A DNA stretch of 64,000 nt from contig OY992536.1 in NCBI GenBank assembly GCA_963921195.1, positions 286,645,530-286,709,529 on the forward strand. The letters are read 5' to 3'. This DNA comes from Pegoplata infirma. Lineage: Eukaryota > Arthropoda > Insecta > Diptera > Anthomyiidae. Positions within the stretch are counted from its first letter, which is position 1; each line of letters begins with the position of its first letter. The notes beneath the pieces are model-generated. The model saw nothing but the letters and a program-made list of their open reading frames with translations, was not told the origin of the DNA and searched no databases. This document shows positions 48,490 through 60,898 of the stretch, piece by piece. The position numbers were made by a program, and so were the translations under genes.

Positions 48490-51400
48490 TTGTTGCTGGC
48501 AACATGTTGCAGAAGCATTATTAAAAGTTGATGCTTTATTGTCTTTTATTATAAGCACTAGAAGTACAGAAAAACCGGGTTTAAATGTCTGGATTTTTAC
48601 AAAGTTTTTTTTAGCAACATGTTGCTACAACTTTCACATTTTTAGAAATTGATTTAACAGAAAGAGTTCACATTTAGTTTCGATTTTAGCAACATGCTGC
48701 TAAAACACTTAAACAAATTGAGACATATGCTCAAAAGTAAATTTTACATATTTAGAATTGCAAAAACTTCTCTTAGCAACATGTTGCTGAAACTTTATTT
48801 AAAAGCCTTTCAAAGATTTTAGAAATTAATTGCACGTAATGACATCCTCAAGTTATTTTGAGTCATAGATTTAACAAAAAAGTATTTTTGTAATTTTTTT
48901 TCTAGCAACATGTTGCTGAAACATTAATAAAAGTTGATATTTTATTGTCATTTATTGTAAACGCTTAATGTACAAAAAATCGTTTTTTATTTTTTTTAAT
49001 TTTATAACGTTTCTTTTAGCAACATGTTGCTGCAACTTTATTTAGCATACTTTTTAGTTTATAAGATTTTAAAAATTGACTGCAAGCATGAACCAATCAC
49101 CAGAACTGCTAACAATATCTACATTGTGTAATTGTTGGATATAGATTTAACAAAAAAAAAATTCCATTTAATATCTTTGTTAGCAACATGCTACTGAAAC
49201 ATTAATTTAAATTAAGATATAATTGTCATTTGTTAAAAATGCTATATGCCCAAAAGTAAATTTAAAATATCTAGAATTTGACTAATGTTGCTGCAACTTT
49301 ATTCGACATACTTTTATAGATTTTCAAAGTTAACTGCAAGCAACGACTTCAACAAGTCATTGTTATTCATAGTTTAAAATAGATTTTATATAATTTCTCT
49401 GTAAACATTTTTAAAAATTCGTTCACCTTCATTAAATATTTTATGATTTAAATAGTTTTTTGGTCTATTCATGTTGCTGAAACATTATTTTATATAATTT
49501 CTCTGTTCGCAACATGTTACTTAAATATTTTTAAAAATTTGTTGACCTTCATTAAATATTTTATGATTAAAATAGTTTTTAGGGCAAAACATGTTGCTGA
49601 AACATTATTAAATACACAATTTGTTTAACTTTTCTTTCGTTGCATCGTGCCATAATTTCATATCAGTTATATTGATTTTTATGATGTTTTACTTCTTAAA
49701 ATTATATTAACATTTTTTGTTTACCCTTTTATAAAATTTATTCTTAGTAACATGTTGCTGAGGAATAATAAAATTTGATTTTACTTCATTTAGTGGATTT
49801 TTTTTAATTTAGTCTTGGCAACATGTTGCATGTTTTACTTTATTTAGTGGATTTTTTTAAATTTAGTCTTGGCAACATGTTGCAGCAACATTTTTAAAAA
49901 ACCCATATTGCCCCAATTTTCTTGATAAAAAAACAATACCTTAACAAACATTGTACCCTAATAATATTACAAAAGAAATGTCGCAGCAACATTTTTTGCT
50001 TTTTTTTTAAATATTAAAAAATATGTTTTTTTGTTTAATTTTTGGGTTTTTGGAAAATTTGTTCTTGGCAACATGTTGCAGAAACATTTTAAAAAATAAC
50101 GTTATTCACCAAATTTTGTTAAGAAAACAAGAATTACACAAATACTGTATACTAATCACATAACAAAAAAATGTTGCAGCAACATTTTCAAACGCTTATA
50201 ACTTCTTCTAAAGAAGAAATCAAGTTTTTTAAAACGTTGATCACCACGAAAAACATAAAATGGGTGTTTTTTAGCAACATTTTGCTGCAACCTTTTCTGA
50301 AAAATTCTTAATTCATGAAATTGTTTAAACAAATCAATCTCGTTAACACAAAATTACCTTTAAATAACATTTGGGTTAAGAATTTCAAAGAAATGTTCAT
50401 ATGTTGGGTTTATCAACATTTATACCTTAAAAATATTAAAAAATATGTTTTTGTTTTATTTCGTTGGTTCTCGAGAATTTACTCTTGGCAACATGTTGCA
50501 GCAACATTTTGAAAAATAACGTAACTAACCAATTTTTGTTAAAAAAACTAGAAATTAAAAAATAATGTAACAAAAAAATGTTGCAGCAACATTTTCAAAT
50601 ATTGATAACTTCTTCTAAAGAAGAAATCAAGTTTTTTTAAACTTTGATCACCCCGATAAACATTAAATGTGTTTGTTTTTAGCAACATGTTGCTGCAACA
50701 TTTTATTTTTTATTCTTAAAATTTTTCTAAAAAATCAATGTCTTTAACACAGAATTATATGCAAATAACATTTGCGTTAAAAACTCAAAAAAAAAAAAAC
50801 ATATGTTGGTTTTATCAACATTTATACCTTAAAAATATTAAAAAAGAAGTTTTTTGTTTTATTTCGTTGGTTCTCGAAAATTTACTCTGGGCAACATGTT
50901 GCAGCAAGATTTCGAAAAATAACGTAACTAACCAATTTTTGGCAAAAAACTAGAAATTAACAAATCTGTATCCAAATCACATAACATAAAAATGTTGCAG
51001 CAACATTTTCAAATGTTGATAACTTCTTCTAAAGAAGAAATCAAGTTTTTAAAAACTTTCATCAGCTCGATAAACATTAAATATGTGTGTTTTTAGCAAC
51101 ATATTGCCGCAACATTTTCTAAATTTCTAATTCTTAAATTTTTTCAAAAAAATTAATATCTTTAACACAAAATTTTCTTTAAATTAATATTTGCGTTAAA
51201 AATTTAAAAAAAAAATCATACGTTTGTTTTATCAACATTTATACCTTAAAAATATTAAAAAATAGGTTTCTTGTTTTATTTCACGGGTTCTGGAAAATTT
51301 ACTCTTGGCAACATGTTGCAGCAACATTTTGAACAATAACGTAACTAACTAATTTTTGGTAAAAAACTAGAAATTAACAAATACTGTATCCTAATCACAT

Positions 51401-51600
51401 AACATAAAAATGTTGCAGCAACATTTTCAAATGTTGATGCTTTTTTTATAGAAGAAATCAAAGATTTTTAAAATATTAAACTTTAATCACCTTGATAAAC
51501 ATAAAATATGTCTGTTTTTTAGCAACATGTTGCGGCCCTTTGTACCAGTCTGGAACTTTAGGAATTATATAGCAACATGTTGCTGCAACATTTTCTTAAA
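48490..51600 (+). repeat. GCAACATGTTGC field 9, with about 410-bp tandem array
   Basis: Exact palindromes at 48,499, 48,614, 48,776, 48,905, 49,019, 49,818, 49,872, 50,068, 50,488, 50,682, 50,891, 51,308, 51,522 and 51,572. From 50.0 kb a unit of about 403-420 bp repeats. It has an A-type site after TTTACTCTTG, an ATGTTGCAGCAACATTTTCA site with TTCTTCTAAAGAAGAAATCA, and a T-type site after AAATATGTGTGTTTTT. TTTATACCTTAAAAATATTA is shared by several units. Before 49.9 kb copies are more diverged, with duplicated TTCACCTTCATTAAATATTT at 49.4 and 49.55 kb. Confidence 0.9.
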
Positions 51601-53320
51601 AATTCTTAATTCTTTAAATTAAAAAAAAAAATCAATATCTTTAACATAACATCACCTTCAAATAACATTTGCTTTAAGAATTTCTAAAAAATTTTCATAT
51701 GTTCGTTTTTTTTTTTATTATAAGAAAATTTAGTAGTTTGTAAATGTTATAAGGTTAAATTTAAAATAATTTTTCTGAATTGTCTTATTTTCTATATCAC
51801 TTAAAACGATTTATTGTTTATAAAAGCAGGTATACAACCTTTTAACAATTTTTTTTCAATTTTTTTTTTTTTCAATTTCGTTCGTAATGATCTTTTTCTT
51901 GTTGTTGTAGGAACATTAAAATGCGTCGTCGTTATTTTTTTTTTGTTGTTTGAATTTGAAATTCTTTTCATAAAACATTATTTTTTTTTAATCTCTTTTG
52001 TTTAGACAAAAATAATTTCATCTTCTTTAATTCTTTTTATCAAATGATAAAAAAAAACACTGAATTCAGTTTCTTGCTTAAATTTTCATTGTTTTGTATT
52101 TTTATTCTTACCTACAACCCTTAAAGCAAAAGGTTTTAAATTTCTTTTAATTCTTCAAAGGTATTTTTTAAATCACAGCACAATTATAACAACAGGATTC
52201 TTTAAAAAAAAAAGATTTCAAAACGTAAAAAGAGCAATATTTAAATGGTATTGTTCTTTTTTGTCGAAATTAAAAGAATGGAACATACAAAAAAATCCAT
52301 ATGCATTTTTTTTTTTTTTGAAAAAGGCAACATATGCAACAGTTTTAAGATTTCAAATGTTAAAAAGGGAGGGTTTTGTTTTGAAAATTGCGCATTTATA
52401 TTTTTTTAAACATTTTTTTTTTAAATTGGGAAGTTTCAGTTTTTTAGGGAGGTGTAATATGATTTGGTATCAAAAATTTTGTTTGATTAAAGCTAAATAG
52501 TGATGTTTTTTTTTATAAACAAAATTTTACTTTTTATTTATTTTAAATTTCACACTTTTTTTCTTAAGTTGTTTATTTAAATTAAAGAAATTTATAACAA
52601 AAAATGATTTTTGATTAAAGAAAAACGTCTATTTAATTAGACGCCGCTATCAACACAGCATGTCTAGAGAATTTTTAGGCTAAATTTTGTTTGAAATGCT
52701 ATTAATTGTAATCAAATCTTTTAAATGAATTTAATATAAAATAAACAATACAAATTAAAATTGGCGCCTTTAAAAAACAAATCCATTAATCTGAATGAAT
52801 CTATTAGATATTCTGTTATATTTTGATTTAATTTTTTAATTTTAGAGGACAATTTTTTAAAGTTTGTATTTCTTTTTATAGAATTTATTATTTTTTCTTA
52901 AGAATTTCTATTAAATTTTTTTTGTAAACGTTGGATATTTAGTTTTGTACATTATTAGAAAGATATATATTTTTTTTAAAATAGTGATGATTGATGGCAG
53001 CTTATGTTGGAGGCAAAAAAAAAATAACACAAATTTGTAGTTTCACGAGAAATATATATAGAGATGTTTAGTTTTGTAGAGATTTGTATTTGTATTTTTG
53101 TTTATAAACCAAAAGAAAACGTGCCACTATTTAAAATAAAATTACAATTTTTTTGTTAATGGAGCAAAAGCTAAATTAAAAATTTACTATTACATCAAAT
53201 TGAAAGACATCTCGTAAAAAAACGGGGGTTTTAGTGATAAATGTGATAAATATTTTGCAACATTTAATTTTTTAAATATTTATGTATGTTTAGTTTTTCA
53301 TTATAGCATTATGTTAATTT
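51600..53320. other. motif-free island
   Basis: A/T-rich with long T runs. Short phenylalanine-rich open frames (51,814-52,005; 52,261-52,500) lack any domain. TTAATTAGACGCCGCTATCAAC at about 52,632 is a small complex patch with no assignment. Confidence 0.45.
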
Positions 53321-53324
53321 TTAA

Positions 53325-54330
53325 TTTTCAGCAACATGTTGCTAAGTTAAAAGTAAAACAAAGGGTACAGTATCAAAAATTTTCTTTTCAACATGTTGCT
53401 AATGTATGAAAATGCTTCGCAACATTAAATTCTTAAATTATTTATAAGTGTTGAAGCTGTTTATTATAGCAACATATGAATTTTTAGTTTTTAGCAACAT
53501 GTTCCTAAGCAAACACTTTTTTAAAAATACTTTGAAACATGTTGCTTTTATATAAAAAAGTTTTACAATATTAAACTCTTCAATTATTTATAAGTTTATT
53601 ATAGCAACATATGAATTTTTATTTTCAGCAACATGTTCCTAAGCAAAAATATATATGTTGCAATATGTTGCTAGTATTAAAAGAGAAATATGTAAAATTC
53701 TACCCAAATAATAGTTATTAACACTAAAACCGAATCTGTTTTAACTTCTTCGTGTTTCAAGAACATGTTGGTGGTCAATATATGGTCTAAGAAAATGTTG
53801 CAAATGAAAACTTTTTATTATAAAACACTTTTTTTTATTTCTTTGTACTGTCCAGTTTAAAATACAGTTACCTAGGTCAAAAAAACAGGTTTCAGCAACA
53901 TGTTGCTAAGTGTTTTTTTTAACTTTTATTGTTTACAAATAGAATTTTACAAACACGATGATTTGTTTTTTTTATAACGCTTTTTTCACAACTATTTAAA
54001 AGAAAGCAACATGTTGCTAAGTAGTCTAAAGATCTGCAACAATGTTGCTACGATAAAAAAAAATCTTTATAATATGGCCTATAAATAACAATTGGATGTA
54101 AATCTTTAAATAAAACACAAATCGATTTCGAAAAGTACTACGAATATTTATGTGTCAACTTGTTTTAGCAACATGTTACAAAGCTACAATTTACCATAAT
54201 TTCTGTAATTTTTTACCATTTAGTTTCCAAAATCTATAAATAAAACACAATAAATCGATTTTGAAAAGTTACCAAAAATATTTTAGCTTCAACATGTGTT
54301 TCAGCAACATGTATCTAAGCTTCAATTCTA
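53325..54330 (+). repeat. GCAACATGTTGC field 10, bare-core type
   Basis: Exact palindromes at 53,331, 53,895 and 54,006. Variants such as CAGCAACATGTTCCTAAGC occur at about 53,500 and 53,630. Here the core is usually followed by TAAG and lacks the WGCAACAT extension, unlike the fields upstream. Confidence 0.8.
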
Positions 54331-55250
54331 TATTATTACTAAAATTATGTATATTAGTACCATTTATTTCTCTTATTTAACGTTTCTTTAGTTTATTTTT
54401 CCTCAATCTAAGTGTTAATATATATTTTTTTGTTTTCTTTTAAATATCTCGTGTTTATTACTCTTGTTATAAATCCATTTTTTTAAATTTAGAAAATTTA
54501 ATTCATATTTTCAGTTTTGTATTTATTTTCTTCATTTATTTATAGTACAGCACATTTTTTTTTGAGTCTCATGCTGTGAATTTACTTGTTAAAATGATTT
54601 ATGTATTTTTAAAAACCCCAAAACTAATAGTGAAAATAAAATAAAAAATCTAAAAAAAATACAAACTCTCAAATATTTTTTTTTTAAATATTTTTTTGGC
54701 AGCATAGTCCAAAATATATTTTCAATATTTTTTTGTTGTTGTTTTTATAATTTCATTTTCAAAATCAATATGGCTGTAAAAATGTTTATATTGTTGTTGT
54801 TGTATTGCAGCAAATTGCGTGCAATATTGTTTAACGCTAGTTTGTTTTATTGTGTTTTTGTTGTTGTTTTTGTGGATGGGATCACAGTTGCTTCGTCAAT
54901 TTTATGACTTTTTTTTGGTTTTTTGTTATTTTATTTTCATCTGCTGTTCAAAACCAGTTTAACAACTTTAGGATTTTGTTTCGATTTGAAATCACTAAAA
55001 CAAAACGTAAAGCCAGCAACATATTAGTAGTAACCACCAACCAGCTTATTTTTATACACATTGTTTTGGTTTTTTTTCATTTACTCTAGGCAACAGAATT
55101 TTTAGTTATATTAAGTGATGCCAGATTTTTAAGGAGATTTTGGGGAATTTGTACAATTTGCTGAATTTAATTTTGGCTTAAATTTAGTTGAATCTCTATA
55201 AGTTTTATTATTTTTACTAAAATTAAGTTTGTTTTTAGATTTACGTGATT
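54330..55250. other. motif-free island
   Basis: T-rich DNA with TTGTTGTTGTTGT-type runs. The open frame at 54,850-55,089 has no recognisable domain. No palindrome copies. Confidence 0.45.
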
Positions 55251-55254
55251 TATT

Positions 55255-57230
55255 GCGTTAGCAACATTTTGGTGAAACATTTTTTTTGGCATTTTTATTT
55301 CTTTAAATAGAAATTATTTCTTTGAAAATAGGTTTAAAAGGTTGATTCAAATGCCGCTATTTATTAAAACTTAGTTAAAATTATGTTGTTTTATATAAGC
55401 CTGCAACATGTTGCTGAAATATATATTGTAAAAATTTATGTAATTAAACAGATTTTTAACTTAATAATTGATTTTTTTAATATACTTTTGTATTTTACCA
55501 AGAATTATAACTTTAAAATATGTTGCTGTGTGTGAAGTTGTTTTGCAACATGTTGCTGGGCTAAACAATTAAGTTTTAAAAAACAAATTTTATAAAGATT
55601 TCTGGATATTATAATTTTAATTGTTACGCTAAAAATTTATATATTATTTTTTTATGTTTCAGCAACATGTTGCTGAATTATAAAAGTATTCGAAACATGT
55701 TGCCAATCATAAAATTTTAATAACAATTATCTCATTATATTAAATGATTAAATAGCAAACCTTAAAAATATGTTTTTGCTTGTGAAGTTGTTTTGCAACA
55801 TGTTGCTGGCTTAAAAAATTAAGTTTAAAAACCAAATTTTTAAAAAGAATTACTCGATATTATAAATTAAATTGTTAAGCTCAGCATTTTTATGTTATTT
55901 GTTTATGTTTCAGCAACATGTTGCTAAATTATAAAAATTTTCGAAACATGTTGCCAATAACAAAATTTTATAGAAATTAAAATTTTCCCAAAATTTGTAA
56001 TGCTTAAATAACATATAGTTTAAATATAGCTTAAAAAGCATGTAGCAGATTGTTAAGTTGTCTTGCAACATTTTGCTTGGTTCGAAAACAACATTTAAAA
56101 TCAAAAGTTTTATAAAAATTACTTGAAATTTTATATTCGTATTGAGCAATTTTTGTCTTTTTCTTATCATTCTGCAACATGTTGCTGGATTAGAAATGTA
56201 TTCGAAACATGTAGCCAAGCTTAAAATATCTCTTCATTTATAATGGTCAAATAAAAACTGTTGCTTAATTAAGAAATTGTGTTTCAGCAACATGTTGCTA
56301 GTATATATTTTTTAAAATATTAAACAAATATTGCTGAATTATAAAAATATTCAAAACATGTTGACAATCACAAAATTTTATAAAAATTAAAATTATTCCA
56401 GAATTTGTAGTGCTCTAATAAAATGTAGTTGCTTAAAAAAGCATGTAGAAGCTTGTTAAGTTGTCTTGCAACATGTTGCTTGGTTAAAAAATTTAGTTTA
56501 AAACTAAAGTTTTATAAAAATTATTCGAAATTTTAAATTCATATTAAGCTAAGCAATAATATTATTATTTTTATATATCTGCAACATGTTGCTGGATTAC
56601 AAAAGTTATCGAAACTTGTTGGTAAACTAAAAATTTTATTATAAAAACAATTTTCTGATGATTTTTAATGCTCAAATAATTTTTTTTGCTTAATTTAGAA
56701 ATTAGGTTTCAGCAACATGTTGCTAGGATGTATTTTTTATACCACTAAGTCAATGTTGTGAAGTTAAGGGAAATAATAATATCTCTCCCATTATTTTCAA
56801 TACATCAAACATCTTCTGAAGTTGGTTTGCAACATGTTGCTGAATTAAAAAAAAAATAATTTGAAATATGTTGCCAAGCACAAAATGTTATTATGATAAC
56901 AATTATCTCAACAATGTATATTATCAAATAAAATTCTGTTGCTAAGAAAAACATGTTGCAACTAGTTAAATTGTCTTGCAACATGTTGCTTGGTTTAAAA
57001 ATTTAGTTTGAACAGAAAAGCTAAGCAATAATATGTTATTTTTTTATGTTTCTGCAACATGTTACTGGATTAACAAAATATTCGAAACATGTCGCTAAGC
57101 TCAAAACGTTATTATAAAAACCATTTTTAATTACTTTTAATGTTTAAAATAAAAAAATGTTGTTTAATTAAGAAATATGGTCTCTGCAACATGTTGCTAG
57201 TATGTATTTTTTATTATATTAAGCCAATGT
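55255..57230 (+). repeat. GCAACATGTTGC field 11, about 250-bp tandem array
   Basis: Exact palindromes at 55,403, 55,545, 55,662, 55,795, 55,913, 56,174, 56,287, 56,468, 56,581, 56,712, 56,829, 56,978 and 57,186. Early steps between equivalent sites are 250-251 bp (55,545 to 55,795; 55,662 to 55,913). Units share GAAGTTGTTTTGCAACATGT, TTATGTTTCAGCAACATGTT and ATTCGAAACATGTTGCCAA. Cores are followed by TGG or TAA/TGAATTA here, not by the WGCAACAT extension. Minus-strand open frames such as that at 55,910-56,218 are repeat by-products. Confidence 0.9.
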
Positions 57231-58565
57231 AGAGAAGATAAGTAAAATATTAATATCTGTCTCATGTTTTCCAACACATCTGGCATCTCTGTTGTTATCA
57301 GCCATAGAGGAGTTTTGTAAATTGTGTAGTTTCTTTAATGTTGCATATTATTATAATTGTTATGGTTAAGGGGTTTTTATAACCTATAATCAAATATGGT
57401 CTACCTTAGAAATTGAAAATGGTTTAAATAACAGCAATGGTTTTTTAAATTGCAATTTTTTTTTGTTGTTCTTTCTAAAGTCAACTCTCATTATTATTTC
57501 CCCTCTATCTCATTCACACACTTTAGGTAATTTTTTTTAAAGTTTTATATCAGCTTAACAATTTTTTCAAAAAAAAAATTATTAAAAATATATTTAAAAA
57601 TACAAATTTTTTAGCATAATTTTTTTAGTATATTTTAATATGTACTGGCAATATTGGGAATACACCTTAATGATTTATGGCCCATCATTAGTCTCACATA
57701 TGTTTTTATTTTTTGTATTTTGGCAAAAAAAAAAAACATAAAAATTATACTTTGTTTATATATTTTTTTTTTTTTTGGTTTTGTATTATTGTTATTATGG
57801 CATGATATGGCATGGTGTATCTTCCTTTTGAGCTCTTATTTTGTTGTAGAGTGAATATGTTTGTACTACTAGGTGGCATTTTATCTATTTATTGCTTTAG
57901 TGATTTTTATCTAAGTGTGTGGCTTTTTTGCACAAAAGAACTGGTCTACATAAAACTAAACTAAAATAAGTATATATGAACAAAAAAAAAAAAAAAAGAT
58001 TTTCAGTATTTTTTTTTTTTTTATGACATCAAGTGTATACAAATGTTAAATTTCCCTTTGGTATTTCAATGCACAGCGTAGTGTTGTTAAGTCGAGTTGT
58101 CGTGTTGTGTGGTGTAGTTTTTGGGCTTATCTATAGACAGGGATTTCGTCAGAATTATATTCCACAACAAATACTTATACACTTTAAATATAACAAAATT
58201 TATACATACACAATTTTGGAATTAGTCATGCTTATAGGAAACATACATGACAGTTTTTTGGAGAACAGGTAGTTTTTATTATAAGGGAAACACATATTAC
58301 ACAAAATAAACAAATAAAAACAATTTTAGGATTTTAAAAAAGATTTTCTGTAATCCTTAAGATTATAGAATGGTTATATATCCTGCTGTTCTTTTAAAGG
58401 TTAAAATTCAAACCGTAAAAATTTTTTTTTGGTTAAGCTGGGTGGTCAATTTTGATAAAATCTCAAAAAGAAATTCAGGATTGCAAAAATGTTTGGAAAA
58501 TATTTTAGGGGTTTTATTTTGTAGCAAAGTATTAAAAAAAACATGAAAAAAAAATAGTTTTTGAA
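57230..58565. other. motif-free island
   Basis: No palindrome copies. Long T and A runs. Two short open frames (57,654-57,854; 58,033-58,272) show no domain or splice context. Nothing else recognised. Confidence 0.45.
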
Positions 58566-58569
58566 AAAT

Positions 58570-59965
58570 TTGGAAAATGTTGCTGCAACATTTTTTATAC
58601 TTAATTTGACATTTTTTGTATTAAACTATTATATTTTATTATTTTACTGCAATTATTACGATTTCTTTTATGATAACTATAAATATGTAATGTTTTAAAA
58701 TTTTCTAGCAACATGTTGCTAAGCTAAGTTTTTATTCGAAATTCAAAAATAATGTTCTGATAGTAATTATAGTTCTAAACTGGTAGTAAATATGTTATGT
58801 ATTGAAATTTTCTAGCAACATGTTGCTAAACTAAGGTTTTTTGAAATTCCAAAGAAATGTTCTGACAGTAATTGTAATCAAAATTCTTAAAATAAAGACA
58901 CAAATGAAGTATTTTTTTCACAAAAACAAACACTTACACCGTTTTTATTACAAAAATTGACTTTTAGTATATTTTATTAATGTTGCAGCAACATGTTGCT
59001 AACAGTTTTATTGAGTAGCAACATGTTTCTGGCGAATTATTGGACAAAAAGGTATATTTTAAACAATTTTAAAGCAATTGCATAAGTTGTTTGCAATTTC
59101 AGACGTGTTTCAGTTAGTTTTTAAACTCCAGCTACATGTTGCCGATTTTAATAATGTAAGTTTTTTGGAAACACATATTTAAATATGATTATTTTGTCTC
59201 AAGAACACTTTAAAAATTAAGCTTAAATTAAAAAGAAAATTGTGATTTCTTTTATGTTAATGCAACATGTTGCAGAGCGTAAGTAACATTTTTTTTATGT
59301 AGCAACATGTTGCTTACTTATTATTGGAGAAAAAGGAACATTTTTAACAATTTTAAAGCAATTGAAGAAATTGATTGCAATTGAGAATGTGTTTCATTTA
59401 CCCATTAAACTCTAGCAACATGTTGCCGATTTTAATAAATAAATTATATGGTAACATATATTTATTAATGTTGCATCAACAAGTTACCAACATTTTTATT
59501 GAGTAGCAACATGTTTCTGACCAATCATTGGACAAAAAGGTATATTTTAACCAATTTTAAAGCAGTTGCATGAGTTGTTTGCAATTTAAGACGGGTTTCA
59601 GTTAGTTTTTATACTCCAGCTACATTTTTAAACTTCAGCTACATGTTGCCGATTTAAATAATGTAAGTTTTTTGGAAACGTGTATTTAAATACAATTATT
59701 TTGCCTCAAAAACACTTTAAAAATAAAGCTTAAATTAAAAAGAAAATTGTGCTTTATTTGTTAATGCAACATGTTGCAAAGCGTAAGTAACATTTTTGTT
59801 ATGTAGCAACATGTTGCTAACTTAAAATTGGAGAAAAATGAACATTTTTAACTATTTTAAAGCAATTGAATAAATTGCTTGCAATTGAGAATGTGTTTCA
59901 ATTACCCATTAAACTCTAGCAACATGTTGCCGATTTTAATAATATAAATTTTCTGGTAACATATT
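58570..59965 (+). repeat. GCAACATGTTGC field 12, about 490-bp tandem duplication
   Basis: Exact palindromes at 58,708, 58,815, 58,988, 59,262, 59,302, 59,415, 59,766, 59,806 and 59,919. Two units of about 490 bp, starting near 58,973 and 59,461, match along their length (TTTTATTGAGTAGCAACATG, TTGGACAAAAAGGTATATTT, CATGTTGCCGATTT). Each is itself two similar halves of about 245 bp (GGA(C/G)AAAAAGG, AAAGCAATTG, CATGTTGCCGATTTTAATAA). Confidence 0.9.
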
Positions 59966-60014
59966 TTTAAATACGAATATGTTTTTGAAAACACTTTAAA
60001 AACATAGCTAAAAT

Positions 60015-60862
60015 TAAACAAGTAAGAAAATTATAGTCGGTCAAGACCGACCATATAATACCCTACACCAGAGTTTCCCGGACCATGGGTCCCAAGTTCA
60101 AAGATGGACTGATTAGATCTATATTTTGTCAAATCTTTAATAAGTGTAAAAAGCAATCACTAATCAAATTTGAGTGGAATAGGCTTCTTTTTGTTGACAA
60201 TAAATCGCTTCAACTGAATATCGGGCGAAATTTCCACATGGGACCTAAGTCCAAAATGGTCCGATGATAATTAGATTTGATAAGGTTATTAAAGTACGCG
60301 TTTAACATACACAAACAGAATTTTAATTAAATATTTTCTATTTTCATGAAAATTGAGAGATTTATGTGAAAATCGGGAAGGTGGTTTGTATGGGGGCTAC
60401 TAGAAGAACTGGTTCGATTTCTTTAAAATTCGGAATGGTGATTTGTGTGTATAAAACATCAATTCCTGCCAAATTTTGAAAAGATACCTATTAAAATGCG
60501 ACTATTAGAGTCATTTGAACCAAAACTAAAGAGGACCTTTGTATGGGGGCTAGGTCTAAATATGGATCGATTTTTCCAATTTTAATAGGCTTCGTCCTTG
60601 GGCCAAAAGAGGCTTAAGTTTTAAATTTCAAGTCAATTGATCGAGAATTGCGACCTGTATCGTGTTTACACCGTTTACATGGACAGACAGACGGACGGAC
60701 GGACGGACGGACGGACGGACGGACATCGCTAAATCGACTCAAAAAGTGATTCTAAGTCGATCGGTATACTTAAAAGTGGGTCTAGGACCAATATTTCGGG
60801 TAGTTACAAACATCAGCACAAACTCATTATACCCTGTACCACAGTGTGGTGTAGGGTATAAA
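60015..60862. mobile_element. DINE/mini-me-like non-autonomous element
   Basis: Starts AACAAGTAAGAAAATTATAG followed by the hairpin GTCGGTCAAGACCGAC (60,036-60,051). It has perfect 12-bp subterminal inverted repeats, TACCCTACACCA (60,059-60,070) and TGGTGTAGGGTA (60,847-60,858), the latter closing a stem-loop with TACCCTGTACCACA just upstream. It contains a GACGGACGGAC microsatellite (60,682-60,724) followed by ATCGCTAAATCGACTC. These are hallmarks described for dipteran mini-me/DINE elements, now often grouped with Helitron-like elements. No transposase is encoded. It lies inside the last GCAACATGTTGC field, whose final exact copy follows it at 60,901. Confidence 0.78.
60682..60724 (+). repeat. 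(GGAC)n microsatellite
   Basis: GGACAGACAGAC followed by about eight GGAC units. It is the (GTCY)n proto-microsatellite on the other strand, typical of mini-me-type elements. It makes the overlapping short open frame spurious. Confidence 0.95.
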
Positions 60863-60898
60863 AACTAAAAAAAAATGTAGTGATTTCTTTCGATGTTT

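Noticed and set aside
55910..56218. 102-residue minus-strand open frame with repeated ATCF/ATCC phrases
   Set aside because: The phrases are translations of the GCAACATGTTGC repeat; the frame is an array by-product.
60662..60868. Open frame with a threonine/aspartate/glycine/arginine repeat
   Set aside because: The repeat is the translated (GGAC)n microsatellite of a mini-me-like element.
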